Source: Stutzerimonas stutzeri (lineage in GTDB: Bacteria; Pseudomonadota; Gammaproteobacteria; Pseudomonadales; Pseudomonadaceae). From it: DNA of 64,000 nucleotides. Of this stretch, positions 47,440 through 57,202 are shown one piece after another; positions within the stretch are counted from its first letter, which is position 1; each line of letters starts with the position of its first letter. The notes beneath the pieces were generated by a model that made no database searches, was not told where the DNA came from, and was given only the letters and a program-made list of their open reading frames with translations. Both the position numbers and the translations under genes were made by a program. The DNA lies in contig NZ_JYHV01000024.1 in assembly GCF_000952685.1 (NCBI RefSeq), positions 1 through 64,000 of the forward strand, given 5' to 3'.

Positions 47440-47745
47440 TCAGGCGATCGCGAACAATTGTTCGAAGTTGGAAACCGAAAGAACCTTTCGCACATCCGGA
47501 TTGCAGTTGATCAGGCGAATGTCGGCTTTGTCGCTGCCGCCATGGTCGCGTAGCAGCAACAACATGCCGAGTGCTGAACTGTCGAGATAGGTCGCGCCGC
47601 TGAGGTCGACTACATAACGGTTGGGCGTGTTGCCGGTACGCTGATAGGCGTCGCGAAAGGCCTGATGAGTGTTGAAATCGAAGCGCCCTTGAATGGTGAT
47701 AGTCAGCTCCTGTCCATCTGCCGATAGCTGTGAACTGATGGTCAT
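47440..47745 (-). CDS. hsbA: STAS-domain anti-sigma antagonist HsbA
   Basis: A 101-residue STAS protein. The phosphorylatable Ser56 is in YLDSSALGMLLLL, at the position reported for P. aeruginosa HsbA. There, HsbA partners FlgM in one state and the diguanylate cyclase HsbD in the other. The ATG at 47745 has CAGGAGCG 6-7 bases upstream. The longer frame adds six residues. Confidence 0.9.
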   Translation of the reverse strand: MTISSQLSADGQELTITIQGRFDFNTHQAFRDAYQRTGNTPNRYVVDLSGATYLDSSALGMLLLLRDHGGSDKADIRLINCNPDVRKVLSVSNFEQLFAIA

Positions 47746-47914
47746 GTAGCGCTCCTGATCCAATGCGAGAACTTGACTGCCATATTGGCTGGACGGCGCT
47801 GGTGCATCGTCAAAACGGCACCTCGACCGTTGGTGCCGGCGACATCAGTAACCAGGCGTGCTGTAGCAAACAGGCTGATGAAGATGTAGCACCCAAACCC
47901 CCGCTCAGCAAGCT

Positions 47915-48367
47915 TCAATCCTGTTTAGGTCGGCCCGCCAGCCGTTGCGAAAATTCATCGAGGAGTTTCTGCTCACGCTTGTCGGCCGCCGTTCGTGCTT
48001 CCTGCAGGTAGCGTTCGACCAGTTTGCGCAAACCATCCAGACGTGCACTGCGCTGCTGCCATTGCTCGCGGAGCTTGTCGAGGTTGTTGCGATGCCAGTC
48101 GACGCTGCGCTGCTGTTGGCCTATGGCCGACTCGAGCTGCGAAAGGAATCGCTGGTAATTCATCAGCCACTGACCGGAGACACCCTGACTGCCCTGACTC
48201 AGCCACTGCTGCTGGTAGTCACCGAAATACTGGCGCAACTCGCCCAGCTTGGCTTCGGCCTGGGACAGTTGCGCCTGACCTTGCCCGAACAGTCTCGCGG
48301 CGTCGCGCTCGGCGCGCTCAGCCATGTCGATTACGGGCGCCAGGCGCGCGGCACGGCTCGCCGACAA
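47915..48367 (-). CDS. fliJ: Flagellar export chaperone FliJ
   Basis: A 150-residue protein predicted as one long antiparallel coiled coil, Gln/Arg/Ala-rich throughout, as for FliJ. It links the FliI ATPase to FlhA and recycles chaperones. It lies 3 bases after the fliI stop. A 169-base gap separates it from hsbA. Confidence 0.92.
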   Translation of the reverse strand: MSASRAARLAPVIDMAERAERDAARLFGQGQAQLSQAEAKLGELRQYFGDYQQQWLSQGSQGVSGQWLMNYQRFLSQLESAIGQQQRSVDWHRNNLDKLREQWQQRSARLDGLRKLVERYLQEARTAADKREQKLLDEFSQRLAGRPKQD

Positions 48368-48370
48368 GGT

Positions 48371-49729
48371 TTAGCTCGCCGCCTTGGCGTTGAATACGCT
48401 GGCCAGCAGTGCCTCGCTATGGGCCAAGTGTTCGGCCTCGTCCAAACCCTGTCGAAGATAGCGAACCATCTCCGCCTGCCGGGCGATGGCCAGGTCGGTT
48501 TCCGGATCGCCGCCGGGCACGTAGGCGCCGACGCTGATCAGATCGCGGCTCTGCTGATAGCGCGACCACAGCTGTTTGAAGCGCTGCGAGTGACGGACAT
48601 GCTCGGGACTGACCACCTGTGGCATGACCCGACTGATGGACGCTTCGATGTCGATCGCTGGATAGTGCCCTTCCTCCGCCAGCCGACGTGACAACACGAT
48701 GTGCCCGTCGAGCACGCCTCGCGCCGCATCGGCGATCGGGTCCTGCTGATCGTCGCCCTCGGACAGTACGGTGTAGAACGCGGTGATCGAGCCACCGCCC
48801 TCCTCCGCGTTTCCGGCGCGTTCCACCAGGCTGGGCAGCTTGGCGAAGACCGAGGGCGGATAGCCCTTGGTCGCCGGCGGCTCGCCGATGGCCAAGGCAA
48901 TTTCGCGCTGGGCCTGGGCGAAACGGGTCAGCGAATCCATCAGCAGCAATACGTTCTTGCCCTTGTCGCGGAAATATTCAGCGATGCGCGTGCAGTACAT
49001 CGCCGCGCGCAAACGCATCAAGGGCGCATCGTCGGCAGGCGATGCCACCACCACCGAGCGCTTGATGCTCTCTTCGGTGAGGATGTTCTCGATGAACTCC
49101 TTGACCTCACGGCCCCGCTCGCCGATCAGCCCGACCACAATGACATCGGCCTCGGTGAAGCGCGTCATCATCCCAAGCAGCACCGATTTACCCACACCGG
49201 TACCGGCGAACAGGCCGAGACGCTGTCCGCGGCCGACAGTCAGCAAACCGTTGATGCTACGAATGCCGACGTCCAGCGGCTCGCTGATCGGGTGGCGCTT
49301 GAGCGGGTTGATCACCGGGCCGTCCATCGGTACCCAGTCCTCGGCTTTCATCCCACCCTTGCCGTCCAGCGCGCGGCCGGCACCGTCGAGCACGCGGCCG
49401 AGCATCGAGGTGCCCATGGGCAGACGGCCGGTATTGGCCAGCGGCACGACCCGCGCACCGGGAGCGATGCCGGCGAGGCTGCCGACCGGCATCAGATACA
49501 GCTTGCCGCTGGAGAAGCCCATCACCTCCGCCTCGACCTGCGTCGGGTGATAGCTGTCTTCGTTGATCACCAGGCAACGGCTGCCAACGGCGGCGCGCAG
49601 CCCTTCGGCCTCCAATGTCAGGCCGACCATGCGCAACAACCGACCCTCGAGGATCGGTTGGCTGGGGAGCTTGATCGCTTCGCCGTACGCTTCGAAACGC
49701 TTGGCAAAGCTGGTTCGTTCAAGGCGCAT
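48371..49729 (-). CDS. fliI: Flagellum-specific ATPase FliI
   Basis: A 452-residue F1-beta-like ATPase. Walker A is [15 protein letters not shown] and Walker B is [18 protein letters not shown]; the [16 protein letters not shown] segment is typical of type III export ATPases. It forms the hexamer that energises export with FliH and FliJ. It overlaps the 3' end of fliH by 11 bases. Confidence 0.97.
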   Translation of the reverse strand: MRLERTSFAKRFEAYGEAIKLPSQPILEGRLLRMVGLTLEAEGLRAAVGSRCLVINEDSYHPTQVEAEVMGFSSGKLYLMPVGSLAGIAPGARVVPLANTGRLPMGTSMLGRVLDGAGRALDGKGGMKAEDWVPMDGPVINPLKRHPISEPLDVGIRSINGLLTVGRGQRLGLFAGTGVGKSVLLGMMTRFTEADVIVVGLIGERGREVKEFIENILTEESIKRSVVVASPADDAPLMRLRAAMYCTRIAEYFRDKGKNVLLLMDSLTRFAQAQREIALAIGEPPATKGYPPSVFAKLPSLVERAGNAEEGGGSITAFYTVLSEGDDQQDPIADAARGVLDGHIVLSRRLAEEGHYPAIDIEASISRVMPQVVSPEHVRHSQRFKQLWSRYQQSRDLISVGAYVPGGDPETDLAIARQAEMVRYLRQGLDEAEHLAHSEALLASVFNAKAAS

Positions 49730-50504
49730 CAGCGCTCTCCGAATCCGTATCCAGGTTCAGATGCAGGTCAGCTTCCGGTGGGCTGGTGGCGTTTTCGCGC
49801 TGTTGCTCGAACAGCTGCTTGATGGCCTGAGCCAGGCGCGTTTCGACACTGGCATCGATCCGGCTCTGCTCGGTCTCGATCCGGCAGCCGCCGGGCAGCA
49901 GGTCGCTGTCCTCGACGATCTTCCACGTCTCTTCGTGGCGTTCGCGAAGCGCTTTGACCAGCTCGAAATCCTGCGGATTGATGGCGATGCGCACATTGCT
50001 GGCGCCCATGGGCAGCAGCTTCAGAGCCTCGCGCAGCACCTGCCGGATCTGGCTCGAATCGATCAGCAAGTCGCGCTGAATCACCTCGCGAGCAAGCTGG
50101 CTGACCAGCGTGACCATGGCGTGTTCGAGATTACGATCCTGGTCGGCGATGGGCTCGAGCAACTGCGTCATCAATTGCTCGAGGCTGCCCAGCTTGGGCG
50201 CCAGCACCGCTTCGGCTTCCTGCCTAGCTTTGAGCTGGCCGGCATGAAAGCCATCTTTCTCGCCCGTGCTGAAACCTTCGTTATAGGCCTCCTGACGGAT
50301 CGCCTCAAGTTCGTCGAGTGTCAAGGGTTTGACTTCCTCGACGGGGACATCCTCGCTGCGCGACAGGTCTTCGGCGGCCGGTTCGACAGTCGCCTCAGGC
50401 TCTTGCGGCTCCGCACCCAGCGGATCGAAGCTTGGCAGCGCCCAGCGATCGAAGACATTGACGTCCTTCGCGCGGATTACGTCGCTGGGGTTTTCCTTGG
50501 ACAT
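49719..50504 (-). CDS. fliH: Flagellar export regulator FliH
   Basis: A 261-residue acidic protein. The N-terminus has a FliN-binding segment ([13 protein letters not shown]), the middle has GxxxG-like [16 protein letters not shown] helices, and the C-terminal domain (about 140-240) binds FliI. It keeps FliI inactive and docks it at the C-ring. Confidence 0.94.
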   Translation of the reverse strand: MSKENPSDVIRAKDVNVFDRWALPSFDPLGAEPQEPEATVEPAAEDLSRSEDVPVEEVKPLTLDELEAIRQEAYNEGFSTGEKDGFHAGQLKARQEAEAVLAPKLGSLEQLMTQLLEPIADQDRNLEHAMVTLVSQLAREVIQRDLLIDSSQIRQVLREALKLLPMGASNVRIAINPQDFELVKALRERHEETWKIVEDSDLLPGGCRIETEQSRIDASVETRLAQAIKQLFEQQRENATSPPEADLHLNLDTDSESADAP

Positions 50505-50520
50505 TGCAGCTCACTTAGAT

Positions 50521-51540
50521 TTAGATCATTTCTTCGCCACCCTTGCCACCGAGGACGATCTCTCCGGCTTCGGCCATGCGGCGGGCAATGGTGAGTATTT
50601 CCTTCTGTGCGCCTTCGACTTCGCTGATGCGTACAGGCCCCTTGGCTTCCAAGTCGTCGCGCAGCAATTCGCCCGCGCGTTTCGACATGTTCTTGAAGAT
50701 TTTCTCCTTGATCGCTTCGTCGGCGCCTTTGAGCGCCATGACCAGCACATCCGAGGATACTTCGCGCAGCAACACCTGGATGCCCCGGTCGTCGACATCG
50801 GCCAGGTTGTCGAAGACGAACATCAGGTCTTCGATTTGCGAAGACAGATCTTCGTCGACATCTCGGATGGCGTCCATCAGTTGGCCTTCGACCGAGCTGT
50901 CGAGGTAGTTCATGATATCCGCGGCGCGCTTGACCCCACCCAGCGTAGCGCGAGTGGTATTGGCGTTGCCGGAAAACTGTTTCTCCAGGATCAAGTTGAG
51001 TTCTTTCAGCGCCGCCGGCTGGACGGTATTGAGCGAGGATACGCGCAGAACGATATCGAGCCGCACCTTGTGGTCGAAATGCGACAGCACCTCGCCCGCC
51101 TGGTCGGGGTCCAGATAGGCCACCACGATCGCCTGGATCTGCGGGTGCTCGTAGCGGATCACGTCGGCGACCGCACGCGGCTCCATCCATTTCAGACTGT
51201 CCAGACCGCTGGTGTTGCCGCCCAGCAGGATGCGATCGATCAAGCCACCAGCCTTGTCCTCACCCAGCGCCTGGGTGAGCATCTTGCGTATGTAACCATC
51301 CGAACCAACCCCAAGGCTGGTCTGATCGCCAACGATCTCGACGAACTCACCCATGACCTGTTCGATCTGGTTCTTCTGCACGTTGCGCAGCTGCGCCATC
51401 GCAGTACCGACCTTTTGCACTTCCTTTGGACCGAGATGACGCAGGACCTGCGCCGCATCGGCTTCGCCCAGCGAGAGCAGCAGGATCGCGGCCTTGTCGA
51501 CCTTGTTCAGCTTGTTGGCGGGAACTCGTGCATCACTCAT
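50521..51540 (-). CDS. fliG: Flagellar motor switch protein FliG
   Basis: A 339-residue C-ring protein. The N-terminal domain binds FliF, armadillo repeats follow in the middle, and the C-terminal torque domain carries charged residues that face the stators (KRAGELLRDDLEAKGPVRISE). Its start overlaps the fliF 3' end by 8 bases, as expected for two proteins made in equal ratio. Confidence 0.97.
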   Translation of the reverse strand: MSDARVPANKLNKVDKAAILLLSLGEADAAQVLRHLGPKEVQKVGTAMAQLRNVQKNQIEQVMGEFVEIVGDQTSLGVGSDGYIRKMLTQALGEDKAGGLIDRILLGGNTSGLDSLKWMEPRAVADVIRYEHPQIQAIVVAYLDPDQAGEVLSHFDHKVRLDIVLRVSSLNTVQPAALKELNLILEKQFSGNANTTRATLGGVKRAADIMNYLDSSVEGQLMDAIRDVDEDLSSQIEDLMFVFDNLADVDDRGIQVLLREVSSDVLVMALKGADEAIKEKIFKNMSKRAGELLRDDLEAKGPVRISEVEGAQKEILTIARRMAEAGEIVLGGKGGEEMI

Positions 51541-53320
51541 CGGCGTTGATCCACTCTTTGACGACCTGAGCCACCCGGCCCGGATCTTCAGCTACCAAAT
51601 TCTTGATGGCATTCAATTGCGCATCGTACCCCTCGGTCGGGCTCGGGAGCATGATGCTCTGTGGCCCGCTCAGACTGACCCGATCACTGGACAGCGCACC
51701 ATCCATACCGTCCATTTCGCCTAGCGCGGCATCGCCGCCAACAGCCTGAAGCTCCTTGCCTTTCCCGGCTTGGGTCAGATTGTTCAGGACTGGCCGCAGT
51801 ACCCCGAATACCAGCACCAGTATGAAAAGCACCCCGAGTACTTGTTTGACGATGTCCCAGAACCACGGCTGCGAATAGAACGGGACGTCGATAAAAGTTT
51901 CATCCAGCGAGTCGGTAGCGAACGGCGCGTTGATCACGCTGACGCTGTCGCCACGGCTGGCGTCGAAACCGACGGCGTCCTGAACCAGCCGGGTGAGGCG
52001 CGCCAATTCTTCGGCGGTCCGCGGAACACGTGTAGTCTGCCCATCAGCAGAGACCGTCACCTGGTCGTCGAGTACCACGGCAACCGACAGACGGCGCAGG
52101 CGGCCTTGCTGCTGTTTGGTGTGACTGATCGAACGGTCCAGCTCGTAGTTGCGGGTCGCCTGCTCGCGCTTGTCGGCCGGATACGGCGCCAGCATGGGCT
52201 GGCCGGTCGCAGGGTCCATGATCTGCTGACCATTGGCGTCGAGCAACGGTTGTCCAGAGGCGATGGCGCCGGCAGCGGCGGCCTGTCCGGCTAGTGCATT
52301 TTCCGGTGCGGTCGCCGGGCCTGGCGGCTGGTTGCTCAGCGCGCCCGGAACACCCTGCGGCCCGAGACTGCTCTGCCGTTGCTCGCTGACGCTCTGCTCG
52401 CTGCGCAGCGCCGGTTGATCCGGATTGAAGGTTTCTGAAGTCGACTCGACGGCGCTGAAGTCGACGTCGGCGGACACTTCGGCCTTGTACCGACCGTTGC
52501 CCAGCACCGGCTGCAGAATGCTCTGTACGCGTTGGGTATAGAGACTCTCGATCCGACGGCTATAGTCGAACTGCTTGCCGGCCATGCTCAGCTCGGTGAG
52601 CTCCTGCTGGTCCGACAGCAGATTGCCCTTCTGGTCCACTACGGTGATCTGCGACTTGGTCAGCTCAGGCACGCTGGTGGCGACCAGGTTGATGATCGCC
52701 ATGACCTGGCTCGGCTCAAGGCTGCGGCCCGGATAGAGCTCTACCAGCACCGACGCGCTGGGCTTGCGCTCGTCACGCACGAACACCGAGCTTTTCGGGA
52801 TCGCCAGGTGCACGCGGGCGCCCTTGACGTTATTGAGGCTGGACACGGTGCGGCCCAATTCGCCTTCGAGGCCACGGCGGTAGCGGGTGGCTTCCATGAA
52901 CTGGCTGGTGCCGAGGCCCTGCTCCTTGTCGAGAATCTCGAAGCCGATATTGCTATCGGTCGGCGCAATGCCAGCGCTGGCGAGCTTCAGCCGCGCACGG
53001 GCAAGATCATCGGCCTTGACCAGCAAAGCACCGGAGGTGGGCTCGATGGTGTAGGAAATATCGGCCGCCGCCAGGGTCTCCATGACCTGATTGGCATCCA
53101 TCCCGGCGAGGCTACCGAGCAACGGGCGATAGTCCGGCTGCTGCGACCAGAGCACCACGGCGAAGCCGATGGCGACACTCGCAGCCAGCCCGACCAGCAG
53201 GCCGATCTGCCGCAGCATCGACATTTCGGAAAGATTTTCCAGGAAAGACAGACCCAGCAGGGGCTTTTTCGGAGCGTCCGAATCAACCGGCACTGGAACC
53301 TTGCTAAGCGCTTCAGCCAT
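51533..53320 (-). CDS. fliF: Flagellar MS-ring protein FliF
   Basis: A 595-residue protein. Two membrane helices (about 36-56 and 455-475) flank a large periplasmic region of ring-building motifs with a Gln/Ala/Gly/Pro-rich insert (about 315-380). The cytoplasmic C-terminal tail (EDPGRVAQVVKEWI) binds FliG. It nucleates basal-body assembly. It lies 15 bases after fliE. Confidence 0.97.
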   Translation of the reverse strand: MAEALSKVPVPVDSDAPKKPLLGLSFLENLSEMSMLRQIGLLVGLAASVAIGFAVVLWSQQPDYRPLLGSLAGMDANQVMETLAAADISYTIEPTSGALLVKADDLARARLKLASAGIAPTDSNIGFEILDKEQGLGTSQFMEATRYRRGLEGELGRTVSSLNNVKGARVHLAIPKSSVFVRDERKPSASVLVELYPGRSLEPSQVMAIINLVATSVPELTKSQITVVDQKGNLLSDQQELTELSMAGKQFDYSRRIESLYTQRVQSILQPVLGNGRYKAEVSADVDFSAVESTSETFNPDQPALRSEQSVSEQRQSSLGPQGVPGALSNQPPGPATAPENALAGQAAAAGAIASGQPLLDANGQQIMDPATGQPMLAPYPADKREQATRNYELDRSISHTKQQQGRLRRLSVAVVLDDQVTVSADGQTTRVPRTAEELARLTRLVQDAVGFDASRGDSVSVINAPFATDSLDETFIDVPFYSQPWFWDIVKQVLGVLFILVLVFGVLRPVLNNLTQAGKGKELQAVGGDAALGEMDGMDGALSSDRVSLSGPQSIMLPSPTEGYDAQLNAIKNLVAEDPGRVAQVVKEWINADE

Positions 53321-53335
53321 TATTCAAACCCTGCC

Positions 53336-53665
53336 TTAAACCGGCATCTGCATGATGTCTTGATACGCCTGGACCAGCTTGTTACGCACCTGGGTCATGG
53401 CCTGAAAGGAAACGCTGGCTTTCTGCGACGCGATCATGACGTCGGTCAGGTCGATACCGCCCTGCCCCATCTCGAACGCGGTCGCCAACTGACTGGAGGC
53501 TTGCTGGGTTTCGTTCACCTTGTTGACGGCCTGGCCGAGCATGTCGGAAAAGCTCGGAGCGCCCACTTCTGGAGTGGCGGTCACGGGCTTTGAGCGTGCC
53601 ATTGCATCGGTCTGCATGGCCCGCATTTCCAGCATCAAGCGATTGAATTCAATACCCTGGCTCAT
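53336..53665 (-). CDS. fliE: Flagellar MS ring-rod junction protein FliE
   Basis: A 109-residue rod-base protein. The C-terminal [21 protein letters not shown] helix pair is a hallmark and ends in [10 protein letters not shown] chose the ATG at 53665 ([10 protein letters not shown]) with GGAGGAAG upstream. The longer frame adds four residues. It is the first gene of fliEFGHIJ, with a sigma-54 promoter. Confidence 0.96.
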   Translation of the reverse strand: MSQGIEFNRLMLEMRAMQTDAMARSKPVTATPEVGAPSFSDMLGQAVNKVNETQQASSQLATAFEMGQGGIDLTDVMIASQKASVSFQAMTQVRNKLVQAYQDIMQMPV

Positions 53666-53721
53666 CTCTTCCTCCAACAGCTGCGGTTTTTTTGACGCTT
53701 CGCAGCAAGCACCATGTGAAT

Positions 53722-53737
53722 AGCAACATCGATGCCA
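53722..53737 (-). promoter_or_regulatory. Sigma-54 promoter of fliE
   Basis: The minus strand reads TGGCATCGATGTTGCT, with GG and GC 10 bases apart and an intact TTGC box. It lies 57 bases before the fliE ATG and matches the known FleQ-dependent start of the fliE operon. Confidence 0.85.
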
Positions 53738-53949
53738 GTGTTCGGATCAGCAGCCAGGCCGGTACGAAAACGGGAGACAAACGGTATTCGGCACGGCGGC
53801 ACTGTTACGCTGATCCCGCTTACGGCTGTACCGCGACGCCGTGCGTTGCCTGTCATAGCCTGCGCGTCAAGCAAAGATCGTGCGCAACGGCCTCCGCCCT
53901 TGCTCCAGATACACAGCGTCTTTTCGCCCCTGAACCGGATCCAGACCCG

Positions 53950-55149
53950 ATGACCGTCACCGCTACCACGCCCTTGCTTCGGCCTCTCAAGGACAGCTCA
54001 GCCTCAACCGTCGTGGCCGGCTTCATTGCCATGCTCACCGGCTATACCAGCTCGCTGGTGCTGATGTTTCAGGCCGGCCAAGCGGCGGGCCTCAGCAGCG
54101 CACAAATCTCATCCTGGATCTGGGCCCTATCGATCGGTATGGCGCTGTGCAGCATCGGCTTGTCGCTGCGCTATCGGACGCCGGTGGTGATCGCCTGGTC
54201 TACGCCCGGCGCGGCGCTGCTGATCAGCAGCCTACCCGGCGTTCCCTATGGCGAAGCGATCGGCGCGTTCATCTTCAGTTCGGCACTGATAGCGCTGTGC
54301 GGACTCACCGGCAGCTTCGAACGCCTGATGCGCAAGGTGCCCGCGTCGCTGGCGGCAGCACTGTTGGCCGGCGTGCTGTTCAATATCGGCAGCGAGATTT
54401 TTCGCGCGGTGAACGTACAGCCCGTGCTCGTACTCGGGATGTTCTTCAGCTATTTGCTGGCCAAGCGTCTGCTGCCGCGCTACGCGGTGCTCTCGGCGCT
54501 GATTGTCGGCTGTGTGCTGTCCGGTGGGTTGGGCCTGCTCGACTTCGGTGGCCTGAGCCTGGAGGTTGCGATACCGGTGTGGACCACGCCTGCGTTGTCC
54601 TTCGCCGCGGTATTCAGCATCGGCATACCATTGTTTGTTATTGCCATGGCGTCGCAGAACATGCCGGGGCTGGCCGTATTACGCGCCGAGGGCTATCAGG
54701 CGCCCGCCTCGCCGCTGATTTCCGTCACGGGTATCGCGTCGGTTCTGCTCGCCCCCTTCGGTTCCCATGGCATCCACTTGGCTGCGATCACCATGGCCAT
54801 CTGCGCCGGGCCGGAGGCCCATCCGGATCCGTCCCGACGTTACACTGCGGCGGTCTGGTGCGGTCTGTTCTACGGTATTGCCGGCATTTTCGGCGCAACC
54901 CTGGCCGCATTGTTCGCCGCCTTCCCGCCGGCGCTGGTGCTATCCATCGCGGCGCTGGCATTGCTCGGCTCGATCGGCAGCGGTTTGACCCAGGCGATGC
55001 AACTGCCGCGCGAGCGCGAGGCAGCGTTGATCACGTTCATGGTCACGGCATCGGGCCTGACCCTGTTCGGCATCGGCTCCGCCTTGTGGGGACTGGTGGC
55101 GGGCGTGTTGACGCTGCTGATCGTCAATGGGCGCAAAACTGCGGGCTGA
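53950..55149 (+). CDS. BenE-family benzoate/H+ symporter-like transporter
   Basis: A 399-residue polytopic inner-membrane protein with about 11-12 helices and the BenE-family STPGAALL motif (AWSTPGAALLISS). Conserved AMASQNMPGLAVLRAEGY and PFGSHGIHLAAITMAICAGPEAHPDP segments also match BenE. Other family members import unknown aromatic or organic acids, so benzoate is not certain; no ben or cat catabolic genes are nearby. I chose the ATG at 53950. The frame continues upstream with low-complexity sequence unlike a transporter. Confidence 0.85.
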   Translation: MTVTATTPLLRPLKDSSASTVVAGFIAMLTGYTSSLVLMFQAGQAAGLSSAQISSWIWALSIGMALCSIGLSLRYRTPVVIAWSTPGAALLISSLPGVPYGEAIGAFIFSSALIALCGLTGSFERLMRKVPASLAAALLAGVLFNIGSEIFRAVNVQPVLVLGMFFSYLLAKRLLPRYAVLSALIVGCVLSGGLGLLDFGGLSLEVAIPVWTTPALSFAAVFSIGIPLFVIAMASQNMPGLAVLRAEGYQAPASPLISVTGIASVLLAPFGSHGIHLAAITMAICAGPEAHPDPSRRYTAAVWCGLFYGIAGIFGATLAALFAAFPPALVLSIAALALLGSIGSGLTQAMQLPREREAALITFMVTASGLTLFGIGSALWGLVAGVLTLLIVNGRKTAG

Positions 55150-55167
55150 GCGCTGCGGTCAACGGGT

Positions 55168-55929
55168 TCAGATAGCGGTCGCACCGCCGTCGACCGCCAA
55201 CGCATGGCCGGTGGTAAACGCGGCTCCATCACTGCAGAGGTAAAGCACCGCCGCAGCGATTTCCTCGACCTTGCCGATACGCCCGACCGGATGCATCGCC
55301 GCGGCAAATTCGGCCTTGCGCGGATCCGCTTCATAGGCGCGGCGGAACATGTCGGTGTCGATGACGGCAGGACAGACAGCATTGACCCTGATCTTCTTCT
55401 TGGCGTATTCGATCGCCGCCGATTTGGTCAAACCGATGACGGCATGCTTGGATGCCGAATAAATGCTCATCTTCGGTGCCGCTCCCAGACCCGCAACCGA
55501 GGCGGTATTGACGATGGCGCCGCCACCCTGAGCCAGCATCAGCGGTAACTGGTGCTTCATGCATAGCCAGACACCTTTGACATTGACGCCCATGATGGCG
55601 TCGAACTCGGCTTCGCTGCCTTCGGCCAGGCGACCCTGTTCGATCTCGATGCCCGCATTGTTGAAGGCATAGTCGATACGACCGTAAGCAGCCACCGCTT
55701 GCTCGGTCATCGCTTTGACATCGTCATCGCGGGTCACGTCGCAGCGCACGAACACTGCCTCTCCCCCCGCCTTGCGGATGGCTTCGGCACAGGCTGCGCC
55801 ACCCGCCTCGTCCAGATCTGCCACGACCACCTTCAGCCCCTGCTCGGCGAACGCCAGCGCCGTCGCGCGGCCAATTCCCGCAGCAGCTCCAGTAACCAAC
55901 GCAACCTGACCGGAAAAACACATGCTCAT
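55168..55929 (-). CDS. Short-chain dehydrogenase/reductase
   Basis: A 253-residue classical SDR. The cofactor motif is VTGAAAGIGRA (TGxxxGIG), with NNAG at about 90 and the catalytic Tyr-Lys in YSASK. Asp after the second strand (VVADLDEAG) suggests NAD(H) preference. It resembles many 3-oxoacyl or alcohol dehydrogenases and the substrate cannot be told from sequence. It is convergent with the transporter gene and divergent from the MDR reductase. Confidence 0.88.
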   Translation of the reverse strand: MSMCFSGQVALVTGAAAGIGRATALAFAEQGLKVVVADLDEAGGAACAEAIRKAGGEAVFVRCDVTRDDDVKAMTEQAVAAYGRIDYAFNNAGIEIEQGRLAEGSEAEFDAIMGVNVKGVWLCMKHQLPLMLAQGGGAIVNTASVAGLGAAPKMSIYSASKHAVIGLTKSAAIEYAKKKIRVNAVCPAVIDTDMFRRAYEADPRKAEFAAAMHPVGRIGKVEEIAAAVLYLCSDGAAFTTGHALAVDGGATAI

Positions 55930-56142
55930 GCTGGATACCCTATCGATTTAAAGAAGGCGTCGAGTCCAAAAGTGACTACAAGCCAAACGCTGGTCATGGT
56001 TATACCGCCATCCTCTGCTCCGATTAAGCCCAGGCTGGCTATATCACTCAGGCAGATGCCACTGCATTCCAACATTCCCGCCTTGCTTGCAGTGATGACC
56101 TCTGCGAGCTACACCAAGCTTTTGCACACACCAGAGGCTTCC

Positions 56143-57147
56143 ATGGACCAGACCAACCGCCAGTTTCTACTGGCCAAGCGCCCCGTCGGGGCGCCCACCC
56201 GCGACACCTTCGAGTTCGTTGAACAACCGCTGGGCGAACCCGGCCCGAACCAGATCCTGGTCAAGAACGAATACCTGTCGCTGGATCCTGCCATGCGCGG
56301 CTGGATGAACGATGCCAAGTCCTATATCGCGCCGGTGGGTATTGGTGAGGTAATGCGTGCGCTTGGTGTGGGCAAGGTAATCGCGTCTCAGCATCCCGGC
56401 TTTGCGAAAGGTGATTACGTCAACGGCGCGCTCGGCGTACAGGACTATTTCCTCGGCGAGCCTAAAGGCTTCTACAAGGTCGATCCGAACCAGGCGCCGC
56501 TGCCGCGCTATCTGTCTGCGCTGGGCATGACCGGTATGACTGCTTACTTCGGCCTGCTGGCGGTGGGCGAACCCAAGGCAGGAGAAACCGTGGTGCTGTC
56601 GGGAGCCGCCGGTGCCGTAGGCAGCGTTGCGGGGCAGATTGCCAAGATCAAGGGTTGTCGCGTGGTAGGGATCGCAGGAGGGGCCGACAAATGCCGTTTC
56701 CTCACCGACGAGCTGGGCTTCGACGCCGCAATTGACTACAAGAGCGAAGACGTCGCGGCGGGGCTTAAACGTGAATGCCCGAAAGGCGTCGACGTTTACT
56801 TCGACAACGTCGGTGGCGATATCCTCGACGCGGTACTGACGCGCATCACCGTTGGTGCCCGCATCGTGATTTGCGGCGCGATCAGCCAGTACAACAATAA
56901 GGAAGCGGTCAAGGGACCTGCCAACTACCTTTCCCTGTTGGTCAATCGGGCGCGCATGCAGGGCATGGTGGTGATGGATTACGTGCCACGCTATCCGGAG
57001 GCCATGAAAGAAATGGCTGGCTGGATGCAGAGCGGCGAGCTGAAGAGCAAGGAGGACATCGTCGAAGGGCTGGAGACGTTCCCCGATACCCTGATGAAAC
57101 TGTTCACCGGCGGCAACTTCGGCAAGCTGGTATTGAAGGTCAGCTGA
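56143..57147 (+). CDS. NADP-dependent MDR-type oxidoreductase (CurA/YncB-like)
   Basis: A 334-residue zinc-free medium-chain reductase. The cofactor motif is LSGAAGAVGSVAGQIAK and the family-specific PAMRGWMNDAKSYIAPVGIGEVMR segment is near residue 50. It probably reduces alpha,beta-unsaturated ketones or aldehydes with NADPH, a detoxification role. The ATG at 56143 follows an AGAGG. Upstream the 213-base gap to the divergent SDR gene should hold both promoters. Confidence 0.88.
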   Translation: MDQTNRQFLLAKRPVGAPTRDTFEFVEQPLGEPGPNQILVKNEYLSLDPAMRGWMNDAKSYIAPVGIGEVMRALGVGKVIASQHPGFAKGDYVNGALGVQDYFLGEPKGFYKVDPNQAPLPRYLSALGMTGMTAYFGLLAVGEPKAGETVVLSGAAGAVGSVAGQIAKIKGCRVVGIAGGADKCRFLTDELGFDAAIDYKSEDVAAGLKRECPKGVDVYFDNVGGDILDAVLTRITVGARIVICGAISQYNNKEAVKGPANYLSLLVNRARMQGMVVMDYVPRYPEAMKEMAGWMQSGELKSKEDIVEGLETFPDTLMKLFTGGNFGKLVLKVS

Positions 57148-57154
57148 CTCGCTT

Positions 57155-57197
57155 GGATAGCGGACGGGCACCGTACTTCGGCGACCATCCGCTATCC
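57155..57197. terminator. Inverted repeat between convergent MDR gene and pyrF
   Basis: GGATAGCGGA (57155-57164) is repeated inverted as TCCGCTATCC (57188-57197), filling the gap between the two stop codons. No T-run follows on either strand. It may act as a bidirectional transcription barrier or be a dispersed palindromic repeat. Confidence 0.45.
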
Positions 57198-57202
57198 AGG
57201 GT

